Notes under the pieces: model-generated | Database searches by the model: none | What the model saw: the letters and a program-made list of their open reading frames with translations, nothing else | What the model was told of the DNA's origin: nothing | Made by a program: the position numbers and the translations under genes | Shown here: in pieces, positions 45,288 through 55,679 of the stretch | Layout of the letters: each line of letters opens with the position of its first letter | Numbering within the stretch: the stretch's first letter is position 1 | From: Hymenopellis radicata | Lineage: Eukaryota > Basidiomycota > Agaricomycetes > Agaricales > Physalacriaceae | Reading direction: 5' to 3' | Assembly: GCA_015501595.1 (NCBI GenBank) | Contig: JADNRX010000079.1 | Span: 114,009 to 178,008 of the forward strand | DNA length: 64,000 nucleotides

Positions 45288-46523
45288 TCAGGAAGCACTC
45301 GCATTCCCAGAGCCCGCGCCCAACTGCGAATCATCAATCATCGTCTTGGGCGTATCGGCCGTCTTAATCGTCGGATCCGAGTGGTCGTCACCTGCTGCCT
45401 CGCCCTGGTTAAACGTCGCTCGTCAGTCCTCAGAGTCTCGAGGGCAAAACAAATGGACACGTACAACTTCCTTCAAAACCCACTTGAGACCATCCCATAT
45501 GAACTTGCCAAGTTTTCGAGCTTCAAGGTCCCTACCAACAACGGGTGTAATCATTGGTGGCTATGTAGCAGGGAGCGTTAGTGGCTGGTCGTATGAAGGA
45601 AGGACTGTACATACCTCGGCGGAGCCAGGAGGACATTTGCATTTTGGCAGGAATGAATCGTGATCACCCATTGGGACCTAGTAGTGAATATTTTGTTAAT
45701 GAGAGATTCGGAGTCGTATTCAGTCTCAGAGCCTCACTGTTGAATACTTCTACTCGTACGATCAGCATGTTGAGAGCAGTAATAAGGAAAGTGAGTTAAG
45801 GCGCACCCAGATTGGCCCGCAGTGACATCCGGATTGCGAGTCAGGATGATTCGTATATGTCGGCTGCTGCGCAATGTTCGTTCTCACCCGGGTTGGCGAG
45901 GGAGTGTCGTTGGTGTTCCGGGCGGAGGTGAAGGTTGGCATGAGGTTGCCTTCATCTCCGTTTCCTTCATCCGGGTTCCCCTCTTGACGAGCAGAAACAC
46001 CTAGAGTATCCTGAACATACGTGAGATTGATCTTGATGATATACTGTATCAAGAAATGGGTAGAAATCACGTACCTTTTTTATAAACTTAATATCATGGA
46101 CGCCGGCGGGTACGGTGTTGTCGTTCCATGGGAATCGCTAGTGAATATTTTGTTAATGAGATAGTAGCATGTTGACAGCAGGAGGAAGTGAAGTGAGTTG
46201 AGGCGCACCCAGAATGGCCCGTAGAGAGGATTCGTATATGTCGGCTGCTGCGCGATCTTCGTTCTCACCCGGGTTGGCGAGGGAGTGTCGTCGGTGTTCC
46301 GGGCGGAGGTGAAGGTTGGCATGAGGTTGCTTTCATCTCCGTTTCCTTCATCGGGGTTCCCCTCTTGACGAGCAGAAACACCTAGAGTAACCTGAACACC
46401 CGTGAGATTGATACTGATAATATATCAAGAAATGTGGGAGGGTACGTCTCTCTCGTCCAGAGGCGCAGCTTGGGACGCTACGGCCAATGCAAGAAGAACA
46501 AAGGTGACGTTGATGGAGCGCAT
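45288..46523 (-). CDS. F4: secreted protein of the local F family
   Basis: Exon 1 (46523) encodes MRSINVTFVLLALAVASQ, then AAPLDERD, with a donor at GTACCC. The following exon starts VTLGVSARQEGNPDEGN and is present twice, in the 46195-46455 and 45790-46085 stretches, as a tandem exon duplication. The 3' exons carry the antisense of the 45500-45570 region (ending in an IWDGLKWV-type motif as in F2, F3 and F5). The terminal acidic exon matches the end of F5 (stop at 45288). Which copy of the duplicated exon is used cannot be told. F5 is its inverted paralogue. Confidence 0.6.
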
Positions 46524-46870
46524 TTTCAGTAGATGAGAAGGGTAGAGGGTTTTGGAGTACTAGACCAGCTAGTATCAAGATAGAGAGGAAAGTGAAAAAG
46601 CGCCGGGCTTAATGAAGACTCTTGAAGCACCCTGCTACCTTTTATACACAGATGAGAGTCTATTCCTGGCATGCATGCAGCAACGCGAGCGGGTGGACGC
46701 CATGGGACGGCGTTCACCATCGCGGTCTTTTCATGTCAGCGGCGGAAAGTGTTTGGAGGATACAACTGGGACATTTGAACTGATGTCGGGCAGATGGTGG
46801 TCAAGGAGCTTCGGGAAATTACCAATACGCCGCGCTAGTGAGTCAATCCACGTTCGTGTTAGTATTACTC
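46524..46870. repeat. Inverted repeat, left arm: F4 upstream region
   Basis: Together with the F4 gene body this matches the reverse complement of 49670-49971 and the F5 gene. The matched upstream part includes the TATA box, the CATGCATGCAGCAACGCGAG word and the block up to about 46865. The eEF1B-gamma gene lies in the 2.8-kb spacer. Confidence 0.75.
46600..46646 (-). promoter_or_regulatory. Shared F-family core promoter (F4)
   Basis: TATAAAAGG begins at 46646 and GCCCGGCGCTTTTTCA begins 38 nt downstream, at 46608. The ATG is 77 nt beyond the motif. Confidence 0.75.
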
Positions 46871-47081
46871 TCGCACGCAGGAGACATGTTGGATGCAGGG
46901 TGACTCATTCGGGGCATCGGGCCGCCCCCGGCGCACCATCCCATCAACGGCATCGATCAATTTTCTTTTTCCTTTATCTCCTCCATCATCCCAAAAGCTT
47001 TCGACAAAGCACTTCATCAGAGACTTTGTGACAAGTACGCGGATATTCATCGCGACAAGAGCCGCACTGATTTGCGTGTAG

Positions 47082-48571
47082 ATGTCGACTCCTACGCTGT
47101 GGACGATCGCAAGGCAGCCTTTGGGCAGGCCCGTGAGTCATCTAGGTCGTCGTCGTTCTTAGGACTAAATATGTGTCAGATCCGAGCTGCGCTCACACTG
47201 CAGTCGATTCCGTTTAGGATGCCCAGCTCGGAAGAGTACACTCACTTTGAGTCGAACCTTAAGCCCGAGTTCCGTGGTAAATTCCCGCACGCCAAGATTC
47301 CTGCCTGGGAGGACCCTTCCAAGGATTTGCTGCTCTTTGAAGGCGCTGCCATCGCTAAATACGGTGCGTACTCTGTTATTTTAGTTTCATCGCTGATGAT
47401 GCTGTGCAGTGAGCAAGCTGTCGGCCAACTCGACGCTGCTGGGCTCGACGCCCGAACAGGAGGCGCAGATCGACCAGTGGATCCACCTAACAGAGATGGA
47501 GATCGACACATACACCAACCTCGTTAGGGCCGTATGCACGGGCGGGATCGCAGGTTACTCCAAGCCTGCCCACACGTTCTTCCTAGAGCGTCAACTCCGC
47601 GCCCTCAAGACACTTAACGCCCACCTTGCCTCGCGCACATACTTTGTTGGCGAGCGACTTACCCTTGCCGATCTCTTCGTTGCTGCGCTCATCCAAAAGG
47701 CTGTCGGAGTTAGCATGTCCAAGGAAGTACGCGCCCAGGTCCCCCATGTCGTGCGCCACCTGGAGACCATTGTGAACCATCCGCAGTTGAAGGAGATCTA
47801 TGGCGAGATCGACTACACCGACAAAGGTCTGCAGTTTGTGCCCCCAAAGAAGGACAAGGACGAAAAGAAGAAGGAGGCCAAGCCCAAGGCGGAGGCGAAG
47901 CCAAAGGAGGAGAAGAAGCCCAAGAAGAAGGAGGTGGAGGTGGAGGAGGACGATGGCGATGAGCCCCTTGTCCCAGAAGAACCCAAGAAAAAGAACCCGC
48001 TTGACGATCTGCCCAAGTCGACGTTCAACTTGGAGGATTGGAAGCGTGCGTATAGTAACATGGAAACCCGTGGTGATGGTGGTGCATTGGAGTGGTTCTA
48101 CAAAAAGTGCGTAAACGTCTATTAGCCTTCACATCTTTGCCGATTCCTTCCCCAGCTACGACCCCGCTGGCTTCTCCATCCACCGCGTCGCTTTCAAGTA
48201 CCCTGCCGAGCTAACACAGACGTTCATGTCGTCGAACCAGATCACCGGTTTCTTCAACCGTCTAGAAGCGAGCCGAAAGTACCTCTTTGCGAGCGTCGGT
48301 GTCCTAGGACAGACGAACGACAGTGTGATTGAGGGTGCGATGGTCTGCAGAGGTGATAAGATTGAACCGGTTGTCGAAGTCGCGCCGGATTGGGAATCAT
48401 ACGCGTTCTCGCCACTTGATTTGAGCAAACCGGAGGATAAGGAGTTCTTCGAGGGCGCGATGGCCTGGGATCTGGAGGTTGCAGGGAAAAAGTGGGTCGA
48501 TGGGAAGAACGTGAGTTGCTCTTTGCCGCCCGGCGTTTAGCGCGTGCTGATTTTCTTTCTAGTTCAAGTAA
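47082..48571 (+). CDS. Elongation factor 1-gamma (eEF1B-gamma)
   Basis: Five exons: 47082-47132, 47180-47363, 47410-48106, 48156-48510 and 48563-48571. The N-terminal GST-like domain (MSTPTLWTIARQP..., YTHFESNLKPEFRGKFPHAK) is followed by the GST C-domain (YFVGERLTLADLFVAALIQK). Then come a Lys/Glu-rich linker and the EF1G domain, with FNLEDWKRAYSN, YDPAGFSIHRVAFKYP and WESYAFSPLDL. It ends GKNFK. This is the structural subunit of the eEF1B nucleotide-exchange complex in translation elongation. It appears intact. It lies between the inverted paralogues F4 and F5, with a T-free, CT-rich leader at 46960-47000. Confidence 0.93.
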
Positions 48572-49468
48572 ACGTCCGAATTCATTTGTGTATATTCGTC
48601 CCATAGGTGTAGGTGTACTGATTGTTGTAGTGGCACACTTGTAGATTTGAAAAGCTAACAATTGTATTTGCTGCTGGATGTTATCAGTGCCAACAGCGGT
48701 AGAGCCGCCGCAACCGCCAGCAGCAGCGACCCACGCTTCCGAATGATGGCGCTAACGACTGTCGCACGTCATCGAATGTCGAGCGAACGCCGAGGTGTCG
48801 ATAGGTTAGACGCTGACGACTAGACTCGGAATGTAGCGTTGCGCCACATCGTTCCCAATAATGGTTTCAAACCCTCCCCTTTACTCCTTGAAGCGTTAGC
48901 GTACGTGCTTCCTGACGAATTCGACTGGTGAGTCCCTGTGCAGCAAGTCTAGGTCTATTGGGGCGCCGTATCCGAGAATACTATTTGTCTGGGCGGTGGG
49001 TACGACGGAAACTATCGCCCATATTTTTGGAACACATCATGAATTGCATGGGCAAACAGACATAAGCGCATAACATGGAGACGAAACCAAGGAGAACTTC
49101 AAGGAGCATAGGATCTAAAACGCGTCTAGTCCGCCTGACATCAGAGTCATCTGTGGAAACGAAGTGAGCCGTAGTCACTGACGGATATCGACGAGCTGTC
49201 GGATCTTCGGCCCGGCTTACATAACCCTTAGCTTACGCGTCCGTAGTTCCGTCGTTTACTCTTTGCCGTTTACCACCATGTACAGTAGTACAGTTAACGT
49301 GGCCTAAACGTCTCTGACTTTGCATTCGCTTGACTACCAGCTCTATTTCCTGATCTTACTCTGTCAGTCACCGCAATTTGGCTACGAATTTTGTGGGAAC
49401 TTTTCGACTAATCCGCAGCAATTTCTTCCTTGATTTCTCTACTACGTATTGCTTGCTTTTCAAACATA
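48572..49468. other. Intergenic, no gene seen
   Basis: 3' flank of the eEF1B-gamma gene and unassigned sequence. No supported coding frame. Confidence 0.5.
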
Positions 49469-49615
49469 AGACTTTTACGGATACACGCCCAGCAGGATCT
49501 TTACGCTGCTCTTCATCGTCCTCTTCGTCCTTTATTCCCGTGCGTCTTCATGTTCTTTCTATTCTTGTTGGCGATCAGTAGCACGGCGTGCTCATGAATG
49601 TCAAGTAACACACGC
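49469..49615 (+). pseudogene. Fragment of RTA1-like exon 1
   Basis: It matches the reverse complement of 44376-44522 at roughly 90% by eye, from TACGGATACACGCCCAGCAG through the donor region and CAAGTAACACACGCC. Only the entry motif and first helix of the RTA1-like gene are present, and the frame is disturbed. Confidence 0.7.
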
Positions 49616-49846
49616 CTTCCAAGTAGCCATCCTCATAGGCTTACACCACTTATCGCTGGGCATTTCATCGAACGTGGATTGACTCTAATTTCCCGAAGCT
49701 CCTTGACCACCATCTGCTTGACATCAGTTGTATCCTCCAAACACTTTCCGCCGCTGACATGAAAAGACCGCGATGGTGAACGCCGTCCCATGGCGTCCAC
49801 CTGCTCGCGTTGCTGCATGCATGCCAGGAATAGACTCTCATCTGTG

Positions 49847-49893
49847 TATAAAAGGTAGCAGTGTGCTTCGAGAGTCTTCATCAAGCCCGGCGC
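49847..49893 (+). promoter_or_regulatory. Shared F-family core promoter (F5)
   Basis: TATAAAAGG begins at 49847 and GCCCGGCGCTTTTTCA begins 38 nt downstream, at 49885. The ATG is 79 nt beyond the end of the motif. Confidence 0.75.
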
Positions 49894-49971
49894 TTTTTCA
49901 CTGCTTCCTTTCTATCTTGATACTAGCTGGTCTAGTACCCCAAACCCCTCTACTCTTCTCATCTATTGAAA

Positions 49972-50827
49972 ATGCGCTCCATCAACGTCTCCTTTGTTCT
50001 TCTTGCATTAGCCGTAGCGTCCCAAGCTGCGCCTCTGGACGAGAGAGACGTACCCTCCCACATTTCTTGATATAACATTAGTATCAATCTCACGGGTGTT
50101 CAGGTTACTCTAGGTGTTTCTGCTCGTCAAGAGGGGAACCCCGATGAAGGAAACGGAGATGAAGGCAACTTCATGCCCAAGTTCACCTCCCCCAGAACAC
50201 CGACGACCCCGGTCCCTTGCCAACCCGGGTGAGAACGAACATCGCGCAGCAGCCGACATCTACGAGTCGTTCTGACCCGCAATCCGGATGTCACTGCCCG
50301 CCATTCAGCTGGGTGCGCCTCAACTCACTTCACTTATTACTGCTTTCAACATGCTGATCGTACGAGTAACAGGATTTGCCAGTAAGGCTCTGAGACTGAA
50401 TACGACTCCGAATCTCTCATTAACAAAATATTCACTACTAGGCCCCTTGTCAATTGTGCCAAAATGCAAATGTCAATCTCCTCTTGGCTCCGAGGTATGT
50501 ACAGTTCTTCCTTCCTACGACCAGCCACTAACGCCGCTCCCTGCTACGTAGCCACCAATAACACCCATTGCTGGTAGGGACCTCGAAGCTCGAAAAGGTC
50601 CGCCGTTCAACCTCATATGGGATGGTCTCAAGTGGGTTTTTAAGCACGTTGTACGTGTCCATTTGTTCTGTCGTCGAGAGTCTGAGGACTGATGAGCGAC
50701 GTTTAACCAGGGCGAGGCAGGAGGTGACGACGACTCGGATCCGACGATTAAGACGGTCGATACGCCGAAGACGATGATTGATGATTCGCAGTTGGGTGCG
50801 GGATCTGGGAATGCGAGTGCTTCCTGA
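49972..50827 (+). CDS. F5: secreted protein of the local F family
   Basis: Exon 1 is 49972-50049 (MRSINVSFVLLALAVASQ, then AAPLDERD). Exon 2 starts at 50104 with VTLGVSARQEGNPDEGN. A late exon (from about 50552) reads PPITPIAGRDLEARKGPP, then NLIWDGLKWVFKHV. The last exon starts GEAGGDDDSDPTIKTVD and ends in a TGA at 50827. The middle exons (50220-50545) are not certain. Compared with F4, a short change near 50190-50215 alters the frame of exon 2. It is the inverted partner of F4. Confidence 0.6.
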
Positions 50828-51689
50828 GGTGTCGTCTAACTTCGTTTGAAATCCAATGTGTATCCCTTCCCGTCAGCTCATTCAAATATACGCGCTCTGC
50901 TGAACTTTGTCTGGCGATGATATATGCTGTGACAGTGGGAAAGCGTTAGGACGGTGGCCGTTTGTAACTGTAACCAACTAAGTGATGCGATCAATTTCTT
51001 TCTCTTCCGCTCCTCCACCACAGTCGTCATCGCGTCAGAGAAAGTCGGGCGCGCTGACTCCACGGCGGTCAGCTGGCACCCACAGCTTTGTTTTTCCTTT
51101 CTGACGTTGAGGACACCCTGACCAAGGAACAGGACGAGGACGGATGAGGATGACTTCAATAAATAACAGCGACAGATGAGCAAGATGATGAGCACCAGAT
51201 GGACAACGACGACGACCGCACTCCCCAACCGAACCACAAGCACTCACTCTGATGTCTGTTGTCCAATGGTTTCCTTGTTTCCCATCCCCAAAGCGCACCC
51301 ATCGAATCCCCGTCTCGAACGGTGTATTCAAATAGTGCATCTCAAATAGGAACCCTCGTTTCAAGCGGCGCGTTTAAATGGGGCGTCTCAAACGGGACGG
51401 CGCGTCCCAAATGATGGGACCAAATGGCGCGTCTCAAAAGGAGCATTCGAATGTAGCCACCCGTGTGTTAGGTACGAATATGAATATCCAGATATTTTGA
51501 ACAGATTTTCATACGATTTAAATGTTCTCAGATATTGTTCTTGGCTAGTGCTAGTTGTTGTGGACATTTGCCGTTTTCAAATGGAATGGGCGAGAGGTCC
51601 AGGACCTTCATCATTTAAACAACTAATGCATGAATAGTCAGACGCCCGGCTTTTCACTCCCCATTTCCACAACCCTGTCGAGCCTGCTC
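50828..51689. other. Intergenic with a degenerate short repeat
   Basis: At about 51296-51447 a 15-bp-scale word (GGCGCGTCTCAAA with variants) recurs at least five times in direct orientation. No gene is seen. Confidence 0.5.
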
Positions 51690-53018
51690 TTACATGACAC
51701 CTTTCTCTATATCTACCCCTGCATTTCGTTTCTTCCACTGAGGGTTCGTACTAGTATGCGAATGGGTCGACGCGTTATCTGAGACTGCATTCGGAGTGGA
51801 GGCAAAGTCATTCGTGGAGGAAGTTTGCGTATTCGTTGGAGGCGATCTAGCGAACTGAATGCTCTCCCCCAAACTCCTCATGCCCGTATCCAAGTGCGGG
51901 AGAGACGTTCGGGTGTCGGAATCTTTGGGTGTGGCCTCGCCCGACATGACTCGCCCAATGATCATAGTTGGTGCTGCAGCCTATGCAAATTTTGGTGAGC
52001 AGACACTTGGTTCGAGTCCCATCCATACTCACAGTAACGGCGTTCAGTAGACCCTCAATGTAGGCGTACGAGATGTTGGCGGGTACGTCGGCAAAGTGCA
52101 CGTACATGGCGAGATAGACGACGTAGACGGCGGCATACATGAATGCAGATTCGATCAGGATTTCGATGAGTCCTCGGAATTTGCGCGCGCGCTTGAGGCC
52201 TCCTCCCCGGAAAATCCGGCCAACAATGAGGCCTGTTGTCGCGATGTTGAGGGAGGCTGTTATGGCATAGTACACTACCGTCCAGTTTATCTGTATCAGG
52301 CGAGCGATATATGGACTTGAGCCAGAGGGGTACGCAGCTACCATGCTCAAGCTAAAGCTGACTAATTTGTGTTAGGAAAACGTGCGCCACATACTCAATC
52401 TCACCAACTCACTGAATGCGGAGATAACAGCGAGTAACGAAAGGGCGACGACAAACCAGCTGCGGCCATAGAGCTCCCAGCATCGCCAGATCTGAGAATG
52501 AACGTTTGGCTATGAGAATGAGGAAAAACTATCTGGCAACTTACGTTTATGAGTTCCGCAAGCATTGCGTTCACGGTGATCGCTGTTTTACTAACAACGT
52601 TCAGAGCCAACCTCTCCGGTGTCAGCGCACCATCCCCAGCACCAACCAGATAGCCCAAGATCGAATCTTGAGACTGGCCATGGGTAACGTAGGTTGAATA
52701 TAGAGCGTTCCAGATCATCCCGAAGTACATCGTCGCCAACGCCCAGATTACACAAATGAGAACGGTAAGTACGATCCGTGGACGAGCCCATTGGTCGCGA
52801 ACGACTGTACAAATGTCAGAGGTTTAGCTTGGGTTTAGCACGATGTTGGAAGGCATCGAATACTCACTGATTTGTCTCAGCGTGGTAGCGAATACCATCG
52901 AGTACAACCCATAGGAGAAAATGGCCAGGACGTGGTCGTTCATGTAGTCGCCAATCATTCGGATGGCTTGCTCCTCTGTGATACCGAATTCTTGCGCCAG
53001 GTTACTAGAGGACGACAT
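51690..53018 (-). CDS. Seven-TM membrane protein of a basidiomycete family
   Basis: Exons from 53018 read MSSSSNLAQEFGITEEQAI through a first helix (LAIFSYGLYSMVFATTL). Then come RIVLTVLICVIWALATMYFG, a luminal loop, IWRCWELYGRSWFVVALSL, a pair of helices (INWTVVYYAITASLNIATTG, and FMYAAVYVVYLAMYV), and a hydrophilic Ser/Thr-rich tail ending at 51690. The WRCWxLY motif and the GRI...R block before the sixth helix are typical of Agaricomycete seven-TM proteins of unknown ligand. It is not a Ste3 pheromone receptor by sequence. Confidence 0.75.
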
Positions 53019-54224
53019 TGTGTAGGGAGTTGCACGATGTTCCCTCTGTATTTAAGACCGGCGACCGCATGGATAGAAGTTCCTGCGTAGCCGAACACAA
53101 CCAATGAATTTGGCGGGTGGAATTCGAGCCGGCCTCAATTGAATGGAATGTACACGCACAGCACCGCAAGGAAGCATTCTTGGGACCGTTGCCCTAAACA
53201 GAATCGGATGGTCGACCAGTGATGGTGTCTATCTAGAGAGCGTAGCAGGTATCGTGCCATGCCACCTCCGAGACTCCAACTCCACGTAACTTGTTCGTCT
53301 CGCGCGCATAAGTACGTGTAGATCTTTAATCTGTACCTGTACGCATGAAAGGATGTTGTCAAACTCCACATCAAGTTTATCATTGAATTGTCTCCCGCTC
53401 CGAATAGCTCTACGTGTACCTGTCCTCATTCAAAGATCATGTTGTTGGGCTCCTTCAAACACTGATCATCAGGATGTGAAGGTTGAAAGACGAGGCGCTG
53501 AGATGCGGCCTCCACCTTGCCGCTACTGCTGTCCAAAAGAATGTATTCTCAGCGGGATAGTAGGCTTCCATCTTCGCATCAAGTGGTGAGACCGAAGGTC
53601 CAATGACCCACCCTCATTACTCGCGTTCCGCGGACATCCTAGATTCCACACTTTCCCGCGGCTATCCGCACAGCACCGTGCAACTGCATGTATTTAATCG
53701 ACGCCACAGTTACAAGTCCTCTCGGATCAAAGGAATACAGACATGCGCATACCCTGATACCAGCAAGTTCTTGATATTGGCACTGAAAGGGTTGTGGGAA
53801 GATATCTTTTCCCGTTCGTCGATGCACTGCCATTAATTGATTGGTATACTTAGTAGTAGACGAATCCCTTCCCGCTCCTGTTACAGGTACACGACGGCGC
53901 TTGATGTAATGGAACGCTGGAGGTATTGATGTATTGATCTCTGCCTTGAGGTGAGTTCGCATGACAGCATCGCACCACCTCTTGCGAATCGCGGGAATTG
54001 CTGGCATCGTATCGCATTGGCAAGACGGATAATCTCTGTGATACGCGTCCTACTGCTCATGTTCATTGTAACGCTCAGACCCGATACGTTCAAAGAATAG
54101 TTTCACCACGTCCGTTATTGAAATGCGCATACAGAACAGGACATGCATTACTATGATGACACGTCAAGTTCGGAGCTACAAGTACAAACCAAAAATGAAG
54201 ACTTACATCGCTTTTCTCGTCTTC
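53019..54224. other. No confident gene
   Basis: Promoter of the seven-TM gene and a 122-codon minus frame (54007-53639) that is open but unassigned. Confidence 0.4.
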
Positions 54225-54843
54225 CTACGATGTCAGAAAGAGTCTTCCGATAAAATCATCCCACCAATTTCTCCTAGCCAAATCGGATGGTTCAGATGTT
54301 TGCGGGTCTGGGTCATCGACGCTAGAGTTTCCATAGCCCATGCTCTCACATAAGGACCCGAATCGTTCACGTCCCCATGCTTCGCCGCAGACAGCCTCCC
54401 AGTTCATGATCGACCTAGCAGAAACCGACGTGTCCGCCGCCGTGGCAGTAGCTGAAGCCTGGACGACTGGTCAAACACGGATGTCAGAAACCGGCACTTC
54501 TTACGAAAGGCGGCAGAGTCTGAGTAGCCCAATACAACTGGAGCGCCTTCCACATTTCTTCATCGGCATTTCCGCCTAGTCGTGGCTCCCGTTTGGTTTG
54601 ACGAAGAGCTTTGAGATTATCCCATAACACCTTGTCGCCGTTGCCTCCCGCGGAATCGTAATAGTCACGCCGATGCTCAGCCTAAAACGATATCAGCTAG
54701 AATGAGACGTATCGGAAGTGTTAACACACGGGGCAAGTGGACGGGCGCAGCGGGGCAGGTAGATTCAGACACTCCGCCGCCGATGGGACCACAGCCGCTT
54801 GGGACACGAGCGCAAGAGCAAGAGCGATAAACGTGGAGCGCAT
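54225..54843 (-). CDS. F6: secreted protein, divergent F-family member
   Basis: Exon 1 from 54843 gives MRSTFIALALALVSQAAVV and the family motif APLRPSTCP. After an intron ending TTTTAG the second exon starts AEHRRDYYDSAGGNGDKVLW and ends QTLPPF at a GTAAGA donor. The last exon starts ASATATAADTSVSARSIMN, continues with CGEAWGRERFGSLCESM, and ends RNWWDDFIGRLFLTS at 54225. All junctions keep frame. Beyond the N-terminal motif it shares no obvious sequence with F2-F5, but the promoter is the same. Function unknown. Confidence 0.7.
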
Positions 54844-54880
54844 GATGATAAACTGGGCCAGCCAGTAAAGTTGTTGAAAA

Positions 54881-54924
54881 GCGCCGGGCTTGGTACACTC
54901 CGTCAATCTGTTCTGCAATTTATA
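54881..54924 (-). promoter_or_regulatory. Shared F-family core promoter (F6)
   Basis: TATAAATT begins at 54924 and GCCCGGCGCTTTTCA begins 35 nt downstream, at 54889. The ATG is only 38 nt beyond the motif, the shortest leader of the six. Confidence 0.72.
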
Positions 54925-55679
54925 TGGTCCTGGTCGTCTGGTGTATCATAGATACTGCGTATTCCGTTTTACAGCCCCAACGAACGGCGGACAGAACATG
55001 TCGATGATCAGGCGTGAAATCCGTCGGTCGTCGCTCCGCGTTGAAGACGGCGGATCTCTGTCGCTATCACGAACTGTTGACAGGCAAGACGGTATTCCAA
55101 ATGGTGTATAGTAAGAATCTCCGTCTACTATGAATCCCGCAACAAGTCGTTACCCAGAAGGAATGTGTCCCAATCTCGGTGACGGATGTCAGAGAAAAAG
55201 CTCGTGCTTTGGCGTAAAAAGTGAAACCCGGCGAGTCCGGTCAATTGTGGCTGAACTAGAGCCTGGCCACGGATTCCATCTCGTAGTGGTGTGAATAAAA
55301 GAGGAGAGGGAATGAATCAGAATCAAGTGCTCAGATGGTGGTAGTGATGATGGATCGAAAGCAAGGCGCGCGAATCCCTAATCGGGAAATGGATGGCATG
55401 TTCAAGCTGATGGATTATTCTTAAAGAAAAACTGTCTTTTACTTCCCGGCCATGCGCTTTCCGAACTCTAAATTCAGGCAAATGACTCTGGCGCCACACT
55501 TAGATCTGTTGACAGGCATGGTTATGATCGGCTTCGGAATTATCGGACTGCACTGGAGTACATATTGGGTACAAGACTGTACACAGTAGGTAAATTGAAA
55601 TATAAACTATAACCTGCTGCTAAATTATATATATGCGCCGACATTAGAGCACATCGAATTCTTAACCCGGCCATTGTAA
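54925..55679. other. Intergenic, no gene seen
   Basis: Only short frames are present. Confidence 0.5.

Noticed and set aside
51990..52035. tRNA-like GGTTCGAGTCCCA word
   Set aside because: No matching acceptor stem, anticodon arm or D arm is present, and it lies within the seven-TM gene.
51690..53018. Candidate Ste3-type mating pheromone receptor
   Set aside because: It has seven helices, but the WRCWELY and SLNIATTGLIVGRI motifs and the soluble tail match the general Agaricomycete seven-TM families. No CaaX pheromone precursor was seen nearby.
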